Position numbers and translations under genes: made by a program | Shown: positions 1 to 10,100 of the stretch, one piece after another | Numbering within the stretch: position 1 is the first letter of the stretch | Layout of the letters: each line of letters opens with the position of its first letter | The notes under the pieces: model-generated | The model's input: only the letters and a program-made list of their open reading frames with translations | Told to the model about the DNA's origin: nothing | Database searches by the model: none | From: Bradyrhizobium forestalis | GTDB lineage: Bacteria; Pseudomonadota; Alphaproteobacteria; Rhizobiales; Xanthobacteraceae | Reading direction: 5' to 3' | DNA length: 64,000 nucleotides | NCBI RefSeq assembly: GCF_002795245.1 | Contig: NZ_PGVG01000032.1 | Location: 20,584 to 84,583, forward strand

Positions 1-2
1 CC

Positions 3-131
3 AGGACCGAACTGGCCCATCTGCGGGCCCAGGCGACCGCAGCGAAGCCCGAGTCCCAGCGCCTTCCCGTTCCCTCCGGGGTCGGCCTGTATGGTCCCAT
101 CGGGCGAGACAAGCAGCGCGCGACGTTGTAG
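3..131 (+). CDS. C-terminal end of a LapA-domain (DUF1049-like) protein, partial
   Basis: An open frame enters from the left edge and ends at a TAG at 129-131. The visible 42 residues form a charged, Ala/Gln/Arg-rich stretch followed by a Pro-Ser-Gly-Val-Gly-Leu-Tyr-Gly-Pro tail. I recall this kind of tail from the small LapA-domain membrane proteins that lie just upstream of trpF in Bradyrhizobium. The membrane segments would lie outside the window, so the family assignment rests on gene order and this tail only. The overlapping longer frame that starts at 91 is the over-extended trpF frame. Confidence 0.5.
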   Translation, partial: RTELAHLRAQATAAKPESQRLPVPSGVGLYGPIGRDKQRATL

Positions 132-195
132 AAGCGGCCCCGACCGAAAAACCCTGCATTCGGGCCGGCTTGCGGCCTCCATTTGCTTTGAGACC

Positions 196-866
196 ATGTC
201 CCTGCTCGTCAAGATCTGTGGCCTGTCCACGCCCGAGACGCTCGAAACGGCGCTCGAGGCGGGTGCCGACATGGTGGGATTCGTGTTCTTTCCGCCGTCG
301 CCCCGGCATCTCTCCCTGGAGCTCGGCCGTGACCTCGGCCGTCAGGTGAAGGGGCGCGCGCTCAAGGTCGCGCTCACCGTCGACGCCGACGATGCGACGC
401 TCGACAACGTCATGGACGCGCTGTCGCCGGACATTCTCCAGCTCCATGGCAGGGAGAGCGTGGCGCGCCTGCGCGACATCAAGCAGAGGTTCGGCCGTCC
501 CGTGATGAAGGCCGTGCCGGTCGCGACAGCGGCCGATCTCGCCGTTCTGCCCGGCTATGCCGCGGTCGCCGACCACATCCTGTTCGATGCACGTGCGCCG
601 AAGGACGCGACGCGGCCCGGCGGCCTGGGCGAGCCGTTCGACTGGCACCTGCTCGAAAACCTCGATCTGAAGCTGCCCTACATGGTCTCGGGCGGGCTGC
701 ACGCCGATAACCTGGCCGAGGCCCTCCGTGTCACCCGCGCCGGCGGCGTCGACGTGTCCTCGGGTGTCGAGAGCGCCCCCGGCGTCAAGGACCCCCAGAT
801 GATCCAGGCCTTCATCCGCGCCGCGCGCGCTACCCAAGAGTTGAGCGTCAAAGAGTTGAGCGTCCG

Positions 867-870
<4 letters not shown>
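196..870 (+). CDS. trpF: Phosphoribosylanthranilate isomerase
   Basis: TrpF catalyses the Amadori rearrangement of phosphoribosylanthranilate to CdRP, the third step from chorismate to tryptophan. The 224-residue protein is a single TIM barrel. Visible motifs are the N-terminal Lys-Ile-Cys-Gly-Leu strand with the catalytic cysteine at residue 8, Gly-Phe-Val-Phe-Phe-Pro-Pro-Ser-Pro-Arg, an Asp-Ala-Arg-Ala stretch with the general acid, and the phosphate-binding Ser-Gly-Gly-Leu. The frame is open from 91, but homology starts at the ATG at 196. The stop overlaps the trpB start in an ATGA, so the two are translationally coupled. The last residues hold a short tandem repeat (Glu-Leu-Ser-Val, twice). 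Confidence 0.96.
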
Positions 871-2081
<1,211 letters not shown>

Positions 2082-2100
2082 GGCGGGCGCACTCTCCGCA

Positions 2101-2551
2101 CCTCTCCCCGCAGGGGAGAGGTCGGCTGCGCAGCAGCCGGGTGAGGGGTCTCTCCGCTCACTCGAACCTCAGTGAGGTCTCGATGAGCTCGAGAACGCCG
2201 TCGAGATTTTCGTACACATCCGTGTTCGAGACGCGAATGACGAGGAAGCCGCAGGACTCAAGCACCTTGGTCCTCGCTTCGTCGCGTTCGATCTCGGACG
2301 CGCTGGAATGCGTGACCCCGTCAACTTCAATGATGAGCTTTCCGTCCAGTGTCACGAAGTCGACGACATACCGGTCAACCGGATGCTGCCGGCGAAACTT
2401 CCAGCGGGCGAGCTGCCGGTTGCGAAGCGCTTGCCAAAGCTTCGCTTCGGCGCTCGTCTGCGACTCGCGGAGCCTTCGCGCTCTGGACTTGAACCTCTCC
2501 ATCCCCCTCACCCGGCTGCTTCGCAGCCGACCTCTCCCCGGAGGGGAGAGG
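2101..2551. mobile_element. Inverted-repeat-bounded cassette carrying a DUF559 gene
   Basis: Two inverted copies of a 48-bp unit lie at 2101-2148 and 2504-2551; I count about 45 of 48 matching bases. Each unit itself contains two small hairpins: one with CCTCTCCCC/GGGGAGAGG arms and one with CGGCTGC/GCAGCCG arms. The only gene between them fills the space: its start codon abuts the right unit and its stop lies 10 bases from the left unit. The element splits trpB from trpA. No transposase or target-site duplication is evident. Related units without a gene occur elsewhere in this window (19601-19722, 40177-40225 and the right edge). Confidence 0.7.
2158..2502 (-). CDS. DUF559 (Vsr-like) endonuclease-domain protein
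   Basis: This 114-residue protein matches the DUF559 family, small relatives of the very-short-patch-repair endonuclease with a PD-(D/E)xK-type core. Visible are the N-terminal Ser-Ala-Glu-Ala-Lys-Leu-Trp helix, Phe-Arg-Arg-Gln-His-Pro, the acidic strand Tyr-Val-Val-Asp-Phe-Val (Asp48), and Ile-Ile-Glu-Val-Asp-Gly (Glu59, Asp61), with a conserved Arg-Asp-Glu helix after it. The frame is open far upstream through trpA, but homology begins at the ATG at 2502, directly downstream of a GAGGGGG purine run supplied by the repeat. It faces against the trp operon. A nuclease activity is inferred from the fold; its biological role is not established. Confidence 0.82.
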   Translation of the reverse strand: MERFKSRARRLRESQTSAEAKLWQALRNRQLARWKFRRQHPVDRYVVDFVTLDGKLIIEVDGVTHSSASEIERDEARTKVLESCGFLVIRVSNTDVYENLDGVLELIETSLRFE

Positions 2552-2574
2552 TATAGCACAGCGGCCGCGGAAAC

Positions 2575-3411
2575 ATGACCACGCGTATCGACACCCGTTT
2601 TGCCGAGCTTGCGAAGCAGGGCCGCTCGGCCTTCGTCACCTTCCTGATGGCCGGCGATCCCGATCCGGCGACGTCGCTCGAGATCATCAAGGCGCTGCCG
2701 AAGTCCGGCGCCGACGTGATCGAGATCGGCATGCCCTTCACCGATCCAATGGCCGACGGCCCGTCGATCCAGGCCGCCGGGCTTCGCGCGCTCAAGGCCG
2801 GCATGACGCTGAAGAAGACGCTCGAGCTCGTGCGCGGCTTCCGCAAGGACGACGACGCGACGCCGATCGTGCTGATGGGCTATTACAATCCGATCTATAT
2901 CTACGGCGTCGACAAGTTTCTCGCGGACGCGAAGAGCGCCGGCGTCGACGGCCTGATCATCGTCGACCTGCCGCCGGAAGAGGACGACGAGCTCTGCCTG
3001 CCCGCGATGAAGGCCGGCCTGAACTTCATTCGCCTGGCGACGCCGACCACTGACGACAAGCGGCTGCCGGCCGTGCTCGCCAACACCTCGGGCTTCGTCT
3101 ACTACGTCTCGATCACCGGCATCACCGGCGCCGCGGCTGCGGACTCCACGGCCGTGAGCGAGGCAGTTGCCCGGATCAAGCGGCACACGAAACTGCCGGT
3201 CTGCGTCGGCTTCGGCATTCGCACGCCGGAGACGGCGCGCGCCATCGCGTCCCATGCCAACGGCGCGGTGGTCGGCACCGCGCTGGTGGATGCGCTCAAG
3301 AACAGCCTCGATGCCGAGGGGCGCGCGACCGCAAAAACCGTTAACGCCGTGGCCGAGCTGACCGCCGCTTTGGCCCAGGGCGTCAAGGGCGCACAGCAGG
3401 CGGCCGAATAG
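2575..3411 (+). CDS. trpA: Tryptophan synthase alpha subunit
   Basis: TrpA cleaves indole-3-glycerol phosphate to indole and glyceraldehyde 3-phosphate and passes indole to TrpB. The 278-residue protein is full length. The catalytic pair is visible as Glu50 in Val-Ile-Glu-Ile-Gly and Asp61 in Asp-Pro-Met-Ala-Asp-Gly-Pro. The flexible loop and phosphate site appear in Ser-Ile-Thr-Gly-Ile-Thr-Gly and Gly-Phe-Gly-Ile-Arg. The start lies only 24 bases after the right arm of the inserted cassette, so coupling to trpB translation is lost even if the operon transcript runs through. Confidence 0.97.
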   Translation: MTTRIDTRFAELAKQGRSAFVTFLMAGDPDPATSLEIIKALPKSGADVIEIGMPFTDPMADGPSIQAAGLRALKAGMTLKKTLELVRGFRKDDDATPIVLMGYYNPIYIYGVDKFLADAKSAGVDGLIIVDLPPEEDDELCLPAMKAGLNFIRLATPTTDDKRLPAVLANTSGFVYYVSITGITGAAAADSTAVSEAVARIKRHTKLPVCVGFGIRTPETARAIASHANGAVVGTALVDALKNSLDAEGRATAKTVNAVAELTAALAQGVKGAQQAAE

Positions 3412-3520
3412 GCCATAATTCCGCTTTGGGGACGGGTGACACGGCGGCTTGCCGGGCAGATGTCCGGCCGCCATATATCCTTCAGGCGGTCCCCAGCGGG
3501 ATCGCACATCGGAGCAAACC

Positions 3521-4462
3521 ATGAACTGGCTTACCAATGTGGTCCGGCCGAAGATCCGCAACATGCTGCGGCGGGAGACGCCGGAGAATCTTTGGATCAA
3601 GTGCCCGGATTCCGGACAGCTCGTGTTCTACAAGGATGTCGAGGCCAACCAGTTCGTCATTCCCGGCTCGAACTACCACATGCGCATGGGCGCGGTGGCG
3701 CGGTTGAAGTCGATCTTCGACAACGAGACCTGGTTCGACGTGGCGCTGCCCGAGGTCACGCCCGACCCGCTCAAGTTCCGCGACGAGAAGAAATATGCCG
3801 ATCGCATCAAGGATGCGCGGGCGCGCACCAATCTGAACGACGCGGTCAAGGTCGGCTATGGCAAGCTCGAAGGCTCCGCCGTCGTCGTCGCCGTGCAGGA
3901 TTTCGACTTCATGGGCGGCTCGCTCGGCATGGCCGCAGGCGAAGCCATCGTGCGCGGGATGGAGCTTGCGGTCGAGAAGAAATCCCCCTTCATCGTGTTC
4001 GCCGCCTCGGGCGGCGCGCGCATGCAGGAGGGCATCCTGTCGCTGATGCAGATGCCGCGCACCACCGTTGCGGTGCAGATGCTGCGCGAGGCAAAATTGC
4101 CCTACATCGTCGTGCTGACCAACCCCACCACCGGCGGCGTCACCGCCTCCTATGCGATGCTCGGCGACGTGCAGATCGCCGAGCCGGGCGCGCTGATCGG
4201 CTTCGCCGGCGCGCGCGTGATCGAGCAGACCATCCGCGAAAAGCTGCCCGAGGGCTTCCAGCGCGCCGAGTACCTCAAGGAACACGGCATGGTGGACATG
4301 GTCGTGCACCGGCATGAGCTGCGTCCGACGCTGGCGCGGCTCTGCCGCCTGCTGACCAAGGCGCCGGCGCAGGAAGGCGCTTCGAAACCGGCGCAGCCGG
4401 TGACGAGCCCGGCGCAGATCGTATCGGCCGCCGAGACGGCCCCGGCCGCGCCGCACGCGTGA
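3521..4462 (+). CDS. accD: Acetyl-CoA carboxylase carboxyltransferase subunit beta
   Basis: AccD forms, with AccA, the carboxyltransferase that makes malonyl-CoA for fatty acid synthesis. I chose the ATG at 3521, preceded by GGAGC, where homology begins; it gives 313 residues. The crotonase-fold core is clear (Ala-Ser-Gly-Gly-Ala-Arg-Met-Gln-Glu-Gly and Pro-Thr-Thr-Gly-Gly-Val). The N-terminal zinc ribbon is degenerate: of the four cysteines of the E. coli protein only Cys28 remains, the others being Ser31, Ile47 and Ser50. The C-terminus has an Ala/Pro-rich tail. The trp-accD-folC order is common in alphaproteobacteria. Confidence 0.96.
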   Translation: MNWLTNVVRPKIRNMLRRETPENLWIKCPDSGQLVFYKDVEANQFVIPGSNYHMRMGAVARLKSIFDNETWFDVALPEVTPDPLKFRDEKKYADRIKDARARTNLNDAVKVGYGKLEGSAVVVAVQDFDFMGGSLGMAAGEAIVRGMELAVEKKSPFIVFAASGGARMQEGILSLMQMPRTTVAVQMLREAKLPYIVVLTNPTTGGVTASYAMLGDVQIAEPGALIGFAGARVIEQTIREKLPEGFQRAEYLKEHGMVDMVVHRHELRPTLARLCRLLTKAPAQEGASKPAQPVTSPAQIVSAAETAPAAPHA

Positions 4463-5802
4463 ACGCGTCCCCTGACACTGGAAAGCCGCCGCTCGGCGAA
4501 TTGATCGGGCGGCTGTCGGCCCTGCATCAGAAGCGCATCGATCTCGGGCTCGAGCGGATGCACCGCCTGCTCGAGCGGCTCGGCCATCCCGAACGCAAGC
4601 TGCCGCCGGTGATCCACATCGCCGGCACCAACGGCAAAGGCTCGACACTCGCTTATCTGCGCGCGACGCTGGAAGCCGCCGGCCTGCGTGTCCACGCCTA
4701 CACCTCGCCCTATCTCGTCCGCATCAACGAATGTTTTCGCCTTGGCCGCGTCGGTGGCGGCGTGCTCGTCGGTGACGACGAATTGCGCGCCGCGCTGGAG
4801 GAGGTCGAGCGCGTCAATGCCGGCGAGCCCGCGACATTGTTCGAGCTGAAGACAGCGGCAGCCTTCCATCTGTTCGCGCAGAACCCCGCCGACGTGGTGC
4901 TGCTCGAAGTCGGCCTCGGCGGCCGGCTCGATTCGACCAACGTGATCGATGCGCCGGCGGCCTGCGTGATCACGCCCGTCAGCATGGACCACATGGATTT
5001 TCTCGGGTCGACCCTGGCGTCGATTGCCGGCGAGAAGGCCGCGATCATCAAGCGCGGCGTGCCCGTGATTTGCGCCGAGCAAATGCCGGAGGCGATGGCC
5101 GTGATCGAAGCGCAGGCGAGGCGCATGCGTGCGCCGCTGTTTGCCGCGAACGAGAGCTGGCACGTCAATGTCGAGCGCGGGCGTCTGGTCTATTCCGACG
5201 ATCGCGGCTTGATGGATCTGCCAGCGCCGCGTCTGTTCGGCCGCCACCAATTCGCCAATGCCGGGCTCGCGATCGCGACGTTGCGCGCGATTCCGACCTT
5301 CAAGGTCAACCAAGCCGCGTTCGAGGCCGGCATTGTCGGCGCTGAATGGCCGGCGCGGATGCAGCGCCTCACCTCGGGTGAGCTGCTGTCCTGGGGGCCG
5401 CAGGGCTCGGACATCTGGCTCGACGGCGGCCACAATGCCGAGGGTGGGCGCGTTGCGGCCGCCGCGCTCGGCGATCTCGAAGAGCGCGTGTCGCGGCCGC
5501 TGGTGGTCATCGCCGGCATGATGGCCAACAAGGACGCGCAGGGCTTTCTCGCCAATTTCGCCGGCCTCACCCGTCACATCATCGCAGTGCCGATCCCCGA
5601 TACCGAGAACGCGATGCCGGCCGACCGCCTCGCCGATGCCGCGCGCAGCCTCGGCATGCGCGTCGAGCCCGCGCCCGGCATCGAAGCCGCCTTGCGCGCC
5701 TTGGCGAAGCTCGCCTATGAGGTGCCGCCACGTATCCTGATCACCGGCTCGCTATATCTCGCCGGTCACGTGCTGGCGATCAACGGCACGCCGCCTGCAT
5801 AG
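4459..5802 (+). CDS. folC: Bifunctional folylpolyglutamate synthase/dihydrofolate synthase
   Basis: FolC adds glutamate to dihydropteroate and then to tetrahydrofolates. The 447-residue protein has the Mur-ligase fold: P-loop Gly-Thr-Asn-Gly-Lys-Gly-Ser-Thr near residue 55, the folate-binding region, Gly-Leu-Gly-Gly-Arg-Leu-Asp-Ser-Thr-Asn, and the C-terminal domain with Asp-Gly-Gly-His-Asn. The start is a GTG that overlaps the accD TGA (GTGA), so translation is coupled to accD; no other start gives the normal N-terminus. Confidence 0.96.
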   Translation: MNASPDTGKPPLGELIGRLSALHQKRIDLGLERMHRLLERLGHPERKLPPVIHIAGTNGKGSTLAYLRATLEAAGLRVHAYTSPYLVRINECFRLGRVGGGVLVGDDELRAALEEVERVNAGEPATLFELKTAAAFHLFAQNPADVVLLEVGLGGRLDSTNVIDAPAACVITPVSMDHMDFLGSTLASIAGEKAAIIKRGVPVICAEQMPEAMAVIEAQARRMRAPLFAANESWHVNVERGRLVYSDDRGLMDLPAPRLFGRHQFANAGLAIATLRAIPTFKVNQAAFEAGIVGAEWPARMQRLTSGELLSWGPQGSDIWLDGGHNAEGGRVAAAALGDLEERVSRPLVVIAGMMANKDAQGFLANFAGLTRHIIAVPIPDTENAMPADRLADAARSLGMRVEPAPGIEAALRALAKLAYEVPPRILITGSLYLAGHVLAINGTPPA

Positions 5803-5805
5803 AGG

Positions 5806-5947
5806 TCTCGTGTCCCGGACAAGCGCAGCTCTTGGCAACGCGTAGCGTTGTCCAGGGCGGAGCGCTGATCCGGGACCCAGAATGCCGCACCATGGGCCCC
5901 GGCTCAGCAGCGCATCGCCAGGGAAGCGCTGCGTCCGGGGCACGAGA
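5806..5947. repeat. About 142-bp palindromic repeat, family B, copy 1
   Basis: This intergenic element has terminal inverted repeats of the form TCTCGTGTCCCGGAC and GTCCGGGGCACGAGA. It fills the space between folC and the metallophosphoesterase gene. Its reverse complement aligns along its length with the copies at 13917-14059 and 26189-26331. Confidence 0.8.
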
Positions 5948-5950
5948 GTG

Positions 5951-6703
5951 ATGAGAATGCCAATGCGTTTCGCCGCGATTGCCGACATCCACGGAAATTA
6001 CCTCGCGCTGGAAGCCGTCCTCGCCGACATCCACGCGCAAGGCATCGCCGATGTCGTCAATCTCGGCGACATGCTGAGCGGCCCGCTCGATGCACGCCGC
6101 ACCGTCGAGATCCTGATGCAGCTCGACGCCGTGCACGTGCTCGGCAATCACGACCGCTATCTGCTCGACCGTCCGCCGGAGAAGATGGGCGCGTGGGATC
6201 GTCCCGCCTACGACGCGCTCAACGCCGCGCAGCTCGACTGGCTGCGCGTACAGCCGATGACGCGGGTGTTTCGCGATCAGGTGTTCCTCTGCCATGCGAC
6301 GCCCGACAACGACGAAATCTATTGGCTCGACACCGTGCATCCCGACGGCACGGTGGCGCTGTCCCCGCTGGACCGGATCGAGCAATTCGCGCTGGGGCTC
6401 ACGCAATCGCTGATCCTGTGCGCCCACACCCATCTCGCCCGCGCCGTGCGCTTGCGCGACGGCCGGCTGATCGTCAATCCCGGCAGCGTCGGCAGCCCCG
6501 GCTATCGCGACAAGCATCCGGTCCCGCATGTCGTCGAAGCCGGCACGCCGCACGCGCGCTATGCGATCCTCGAACTGGTTGGCGGCAATTGGCAAGTGAC
6601 ATTTCGCAACATCGCCTACGATCACGAGACCATGGCCGCGCTTGCACGCCGCAACAATCAGCCGGAGCTGGCGAATGCGCTGGCGACGGGATGGATCAAG
6701 TAG
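5951..6703 (+). CDS. Metallophosphoesterase (YfcE/MJ0936-like)
   Basis: This is a calcineurin-like two-metal phosphoesterase of 250 residues. Metal-binding motifs appear in order: Ile-Ala-Asp-Ile-His-Gly-Asn, Asn-Leu-Gly-Asp-Met, Leu-Gly-Asn-His-Asp-Arg, Cys-His-Ala-Thr, Cys-Ala-His-Thr-His and Val-Asn-Pro-Gly-Ser-Val-Gly. The short form with this last motif resembles small cytosolic phosphodiesterases whose natural substrates are unknown. The ATG at 5951 is taken; ATGs at 5957 and 5963 are also possible. The repeat element ends just before it, so the promoter may lie inside or before the repeat. It converges on trxA with a shared terminator. Confidence 0.85.
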   Translation: MRMPMRFAAIADIHGNYLALEAVLADIHAQGIADVVNLGDMLSGPLDARRTVEILMQLDAVHVLGNHDRYLLDRPPEKMGAWDRPAYDALNAAQLDWLRVQPMTRVFRDQVFLCHATPDNDEIYWLDTVHPDGTVALSPLDRIEQFALGLTQSLILCAHTHLARAVRLRDGRLIVNPGSVGSPGYRDKHPVPHVVEAGTPHARYAILELVGGNWQVTFRNIAYDHETMAALARRNNQPELANALATGWIK

Positions 6704-6725
6704 GGTCCGGGCTACGCAAAACAAA

Positions 6726-6747
6726 ACGGCCGGCTTTCGCCGGCCGT
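6726..6747. terminator. Terminator hairpin between convergent genes
   Basis: ACGGCCGGC and GCCGGCCGT form a perfect 9-bp stem with a TTTC loop in the 72-bp space between the metallophosphoesterase and trxA stops. Flanking A- and T-rich bases suggest it can serve both strands. Confidence 0.8.
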
Positions 6748-6775
6748 TGTCGAAAATAATCCTGCGCAGGGCAGA

Positions 6776-7096
6776 TCAGACCGCGGAGGTGATCCACTGC
6801 TGCAGCTTCGCCTTCGGTGCGGCGCCGACCTGGCGCGAGGCCATCTCGCCGCCCTTGAAGATCATCAGGGTCGGGATCGACATCACGCCGTACTTGGACG
6901 CGGTCTTCGGGCTCTCGTCGACGTTGAGCTTGACGATCTTGACCTTGTCGCCCATCGCACCGGCGATCTCGTCGAGGGCGGGCGCGATCATGCGGCAGGG
7001 GCCGCACCACTCGGCCCAGAAATCGACGACCACGGGGCCGTTCGCCTTGAGCACTTCGGCTTCGAAATCGGCGTCGGAAACCTTGCTAACGGCCAT
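6776..7096 (-). CDS. trxA: Thioredoxin
   Basis: Thioredoxin reduces cytosolic disulphides using electrons from thioredoxin reductase. The protein is 106 residues, the normal length, with the active site Trp-Cys-Gly-Pro-Cys (Cys31 and Cys34), the upstream Asp-Phe-Trp-Ala strand and the cis-proline loop Ser-Ile-Pro-Thr-Leu. It follows addA in the same direction 70 bases downstream, so it may be expressed partly from the addBA transcript. The addA-trxA order is shared by many rhizobia. Confidence 0.97.
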   Translation of the reverse strand: MAVSKVSDADFEAEVLKANGPVVVDFWAEWCGPCRMIAPALDEIAGAMGDKVKIVKLNVDESPKTASKYGVMSIPTLMIFKGGEMASRQVGAAPKAKLQQWITSAV

Positions 7097-7166
7097 TGGG
7101 AGTACCTCACTCGGTTGAAAGAGAATCGGCGCGACCTGGAATCGCGCCCGGGATCATGCGGTCAAC

Positions 7167-10100
7167 CTATGAACGGCTCCTTGCCGGGTCAAGGACGCTC
7201 ACACCGAGATGAAGGGATGCCAGCGCCGCGTCCAGCGCGGGGGCCGAAATCTCCATATATTCAAGGGCCTCGGTCCAGAGCAGCACGGCCCGGATGGGCC
7301 TTTCGGGATAAAGCCGGGCCAGCACCGCCCGGTACAGCGCAAGCTGGCGGACATAGGCGGCGGGCGCCTCCGTGGCGCTCTTCGGCGCGGCTTGGTTGGT
7401 CTTGAAATCGACGATCAGGACCTCCGTGGGGCCGACGACCAGCCGGTCGATCTGTCCCGACACCAGGGCCGGGGTGCGGCCCGGGCGCTCCAGCCGGCCG
7501 ACGATCGAGACTTCCGCCCGGCTGCCGGCGGCAAACACCGGAGCGAAACGCGGTTCATTGATCAAGGCGAGCACCTTGTCGGCCAGCGCAATGCGGTCGG
7601 CCTCCGCCCAGTCCGAGGCGTTGCGCGCCATGAAGCCGAGCGCGGCCTCGCGCCGGCGCTCCATGGCGATGTCGGGCAGGGATTGCAGGAGACGATGCAC
7701 CAGCGTGCCGCGTTGCAGCGCGAGGGCGCGGGACTGGATTGATTCGCCTGATCGTACGCTGCGGCCCTCCTCGGCAGACTGGCCCGAGGGACGCACGGGA
7801 TCGTCGTCAATGGTCTCGCGCGGCGCCGGTGTCCGCAGCCAGTCCGGCAACGCGATGGTCTGGTGCGCGGATGTCGCGGGCGCGCCCAGCGCCGCAACGT
7901 CCTCCGGCCGGGCGAACCGGGTCACCTTTCCGAGCGCCGTCTCGATCACCTGCTTGTCGAGGCCTGAGCCGGCGAGCCCGGCGTTGACGAGGTCGTACCA
8001 GCTCAGCTTGCGGACCGTCTTCATGTTGCCGGGCATGCAGCCGCCGACGATCAGCCGGTCCGCCGCGCGCGTCATCGCGACGTAGAGCAGGCGGCGATAC
8101 TCGTCCTCGGTCTCCTCGATCATCGCCTTGCGTGCGTCAGCGACGGGCTTGGGATCATCAGCCTTGCGCCCGGCCCAGACCACGACCTCGCCGCCATTGC
8201 CGCGCGGCACGTGGATCAGCCGCAGCCGCTGCGAGTCCGCGGGCGACGATGTCGTGTCGACCATGAACACGACGGAGGCCTCGAGGCCCTTCGCGCCGTG
8301 CACGGTCATCACGCGCACCTCGTCGCGCGAGATCTCCATGTCGCGCTTCACCTCGGTGTCGGCCGAGCGCAACCAGGCCATGAAGCCTTGCAGCGAGGCC
8401 GGCGCCTTGCGCTCGTAGCTCAGCGCCAGCTCGAGGAATTCGTCGAGCGCGTCATTGGCCTCATGGCCGAGCCGGCGCAGGATGCGCGCGCGCCCGCCGT
8501 CGCCCCCTAACAGCCAGGCGTAGAAGGCGAACGGCGTCTCCTCGCGCGCACGCATCTCGCAGGCTTCCAGGCGCCGCAATGCCGTGGCGAACTTTTCGCT
8601 CGTGGCCGCATGCTCGCCGAGCGCGCGGCGCAGCGAGCCCTTGCGGTCCCAGGCGAGCTGGAACAGGTCGTCGTCATCGAGCCCGAACAGCGGGCTTTTC
8701 AGCGCCACCGCGAGCGCGAGATCGTCTTGCGGCAGCAGCAGCGCGTCGGCAAGGTTCATCAGGTCGATGATCGCGATGTGCTCGGTGAGCTTGAGGCGGT
8801 CGGCGCCGGCGACCGGAATGTTGGCGTGCTTCAGCGCCTGGATCACGGCATCGAATGCGTTGCCGCGCCGGCGCACCAGGATCAGCATGTCGCCATAACG
8901 CAGGGGACGCCGTTCGCCTTCGTGCCCCGTCAGCGTGCCGCTCTCGACCAGCCGCTTGATCTCGGCCTGGATGCGGCGCGCGAGCTTGACCTCGGGGCTG
9001 GTGACGGCGACGCCGTCGAACGGCGCGCGCCAGCCCTCGATGTCCTGCCGATCGTCGGCCTCGGCGAGATCCCACAGCTCGATCACGCTCGGCCCGGCGT
9101 CCGCGAGCGCGTTGTGCAGGGGATGGCCGATCTCGACCGAGTGGATGCTCTTGTAGATCTCCGGCTCGCGGAAGACGCGGTCGACCGAGTGCAGGATCGC
9201 AGCGCCCGAGCGGAACGAATAGGTGAAGGCGACCGGATCGAATTTCAGCCCGGCGGCGGTGAACTTGCGATGCAGCTCGCGCCGCCGCGCATCGAATTCG
9301 TGGGGAGCCGCGCCCTGGAACGAGAAGATCGACTGCTTCTCGTCGCCCACCGCGAACACCGTGCGGTTCAACCCTTCTCGCGCGCCCTCGCCGGCGGTGA
9401 ACTCCGAAATGATGTGCGCGACGATGTCCCATTGCCGCGGACTGGTGTCCTGCGCCTCGTCGATCAGAACGTGGTCGACGCCTCGGTCGAGCTTGTAATG
9501 CACCCAGCCCGAGGAGATGCGATCCAGCATCGCCAGCGTCTTGTCGATCAGATCGTCATAGTCGAGCAGCCCGCGCTCCTGCTTCTCGCGGCGGTAATTC
9601 GCGGCAGCCGCGGTCGCGATGTGCAGCAGGGCCGCGGTGCGGTCGCGCAGGGTCACTGCGCGGCGCTTCTCGATCAATCCACTGATGCGCTGCGCTTCGG
9701 CTTCGAACAAGCGTGCGACGGACGGGTTGTGGTCGCAAAACTTCTTGGTCAGCACCGCCTTGCGCGGCAGCTTGTCGTCGGTGAGGAAGACGCTGAGGTA
9801 AGCGTCGACCTGGGCTGCGCTGGAAAACACCTTTGCCTCGCGGAGGCGGCCAGCCTGGTCGTTGTCCGATTTGCTGCCGTCCTCCAGCGCGAATGCGAGG
9901 TCGTCCCAGCGCGATCGCGGCAGGAACGGGCCATCCAGAATTTCCGTCTCGACGTCCTCGATGCGGTCGCTCGCGTCGACGCCCAGCACCGCCGCCATCT
10001 GCGCGGCAGCGGCCTCCGCGTTGCCGGCCTCGTCGGTCCAGGCCATGAAGTGGTCGCGGCTCAGACAAGCCTCGCGCACGACCTCCTTGAAGGTAACATC

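Noticed and set aside
2158..2502. Calling the DUF559 gene a true Vsr mismatch endonuclease
   Set aside because: There is no neighbouring DNA cytosine methylase and the length and motifs fit DUF559 better than Vsr.
2508..3600. Reverse-strand open frames continuing from the DUF559 gene across trpA
   Set aside because: Only the segment downstream of the ATG at 2502 matches DUF559; the rest is a trpA shadow.
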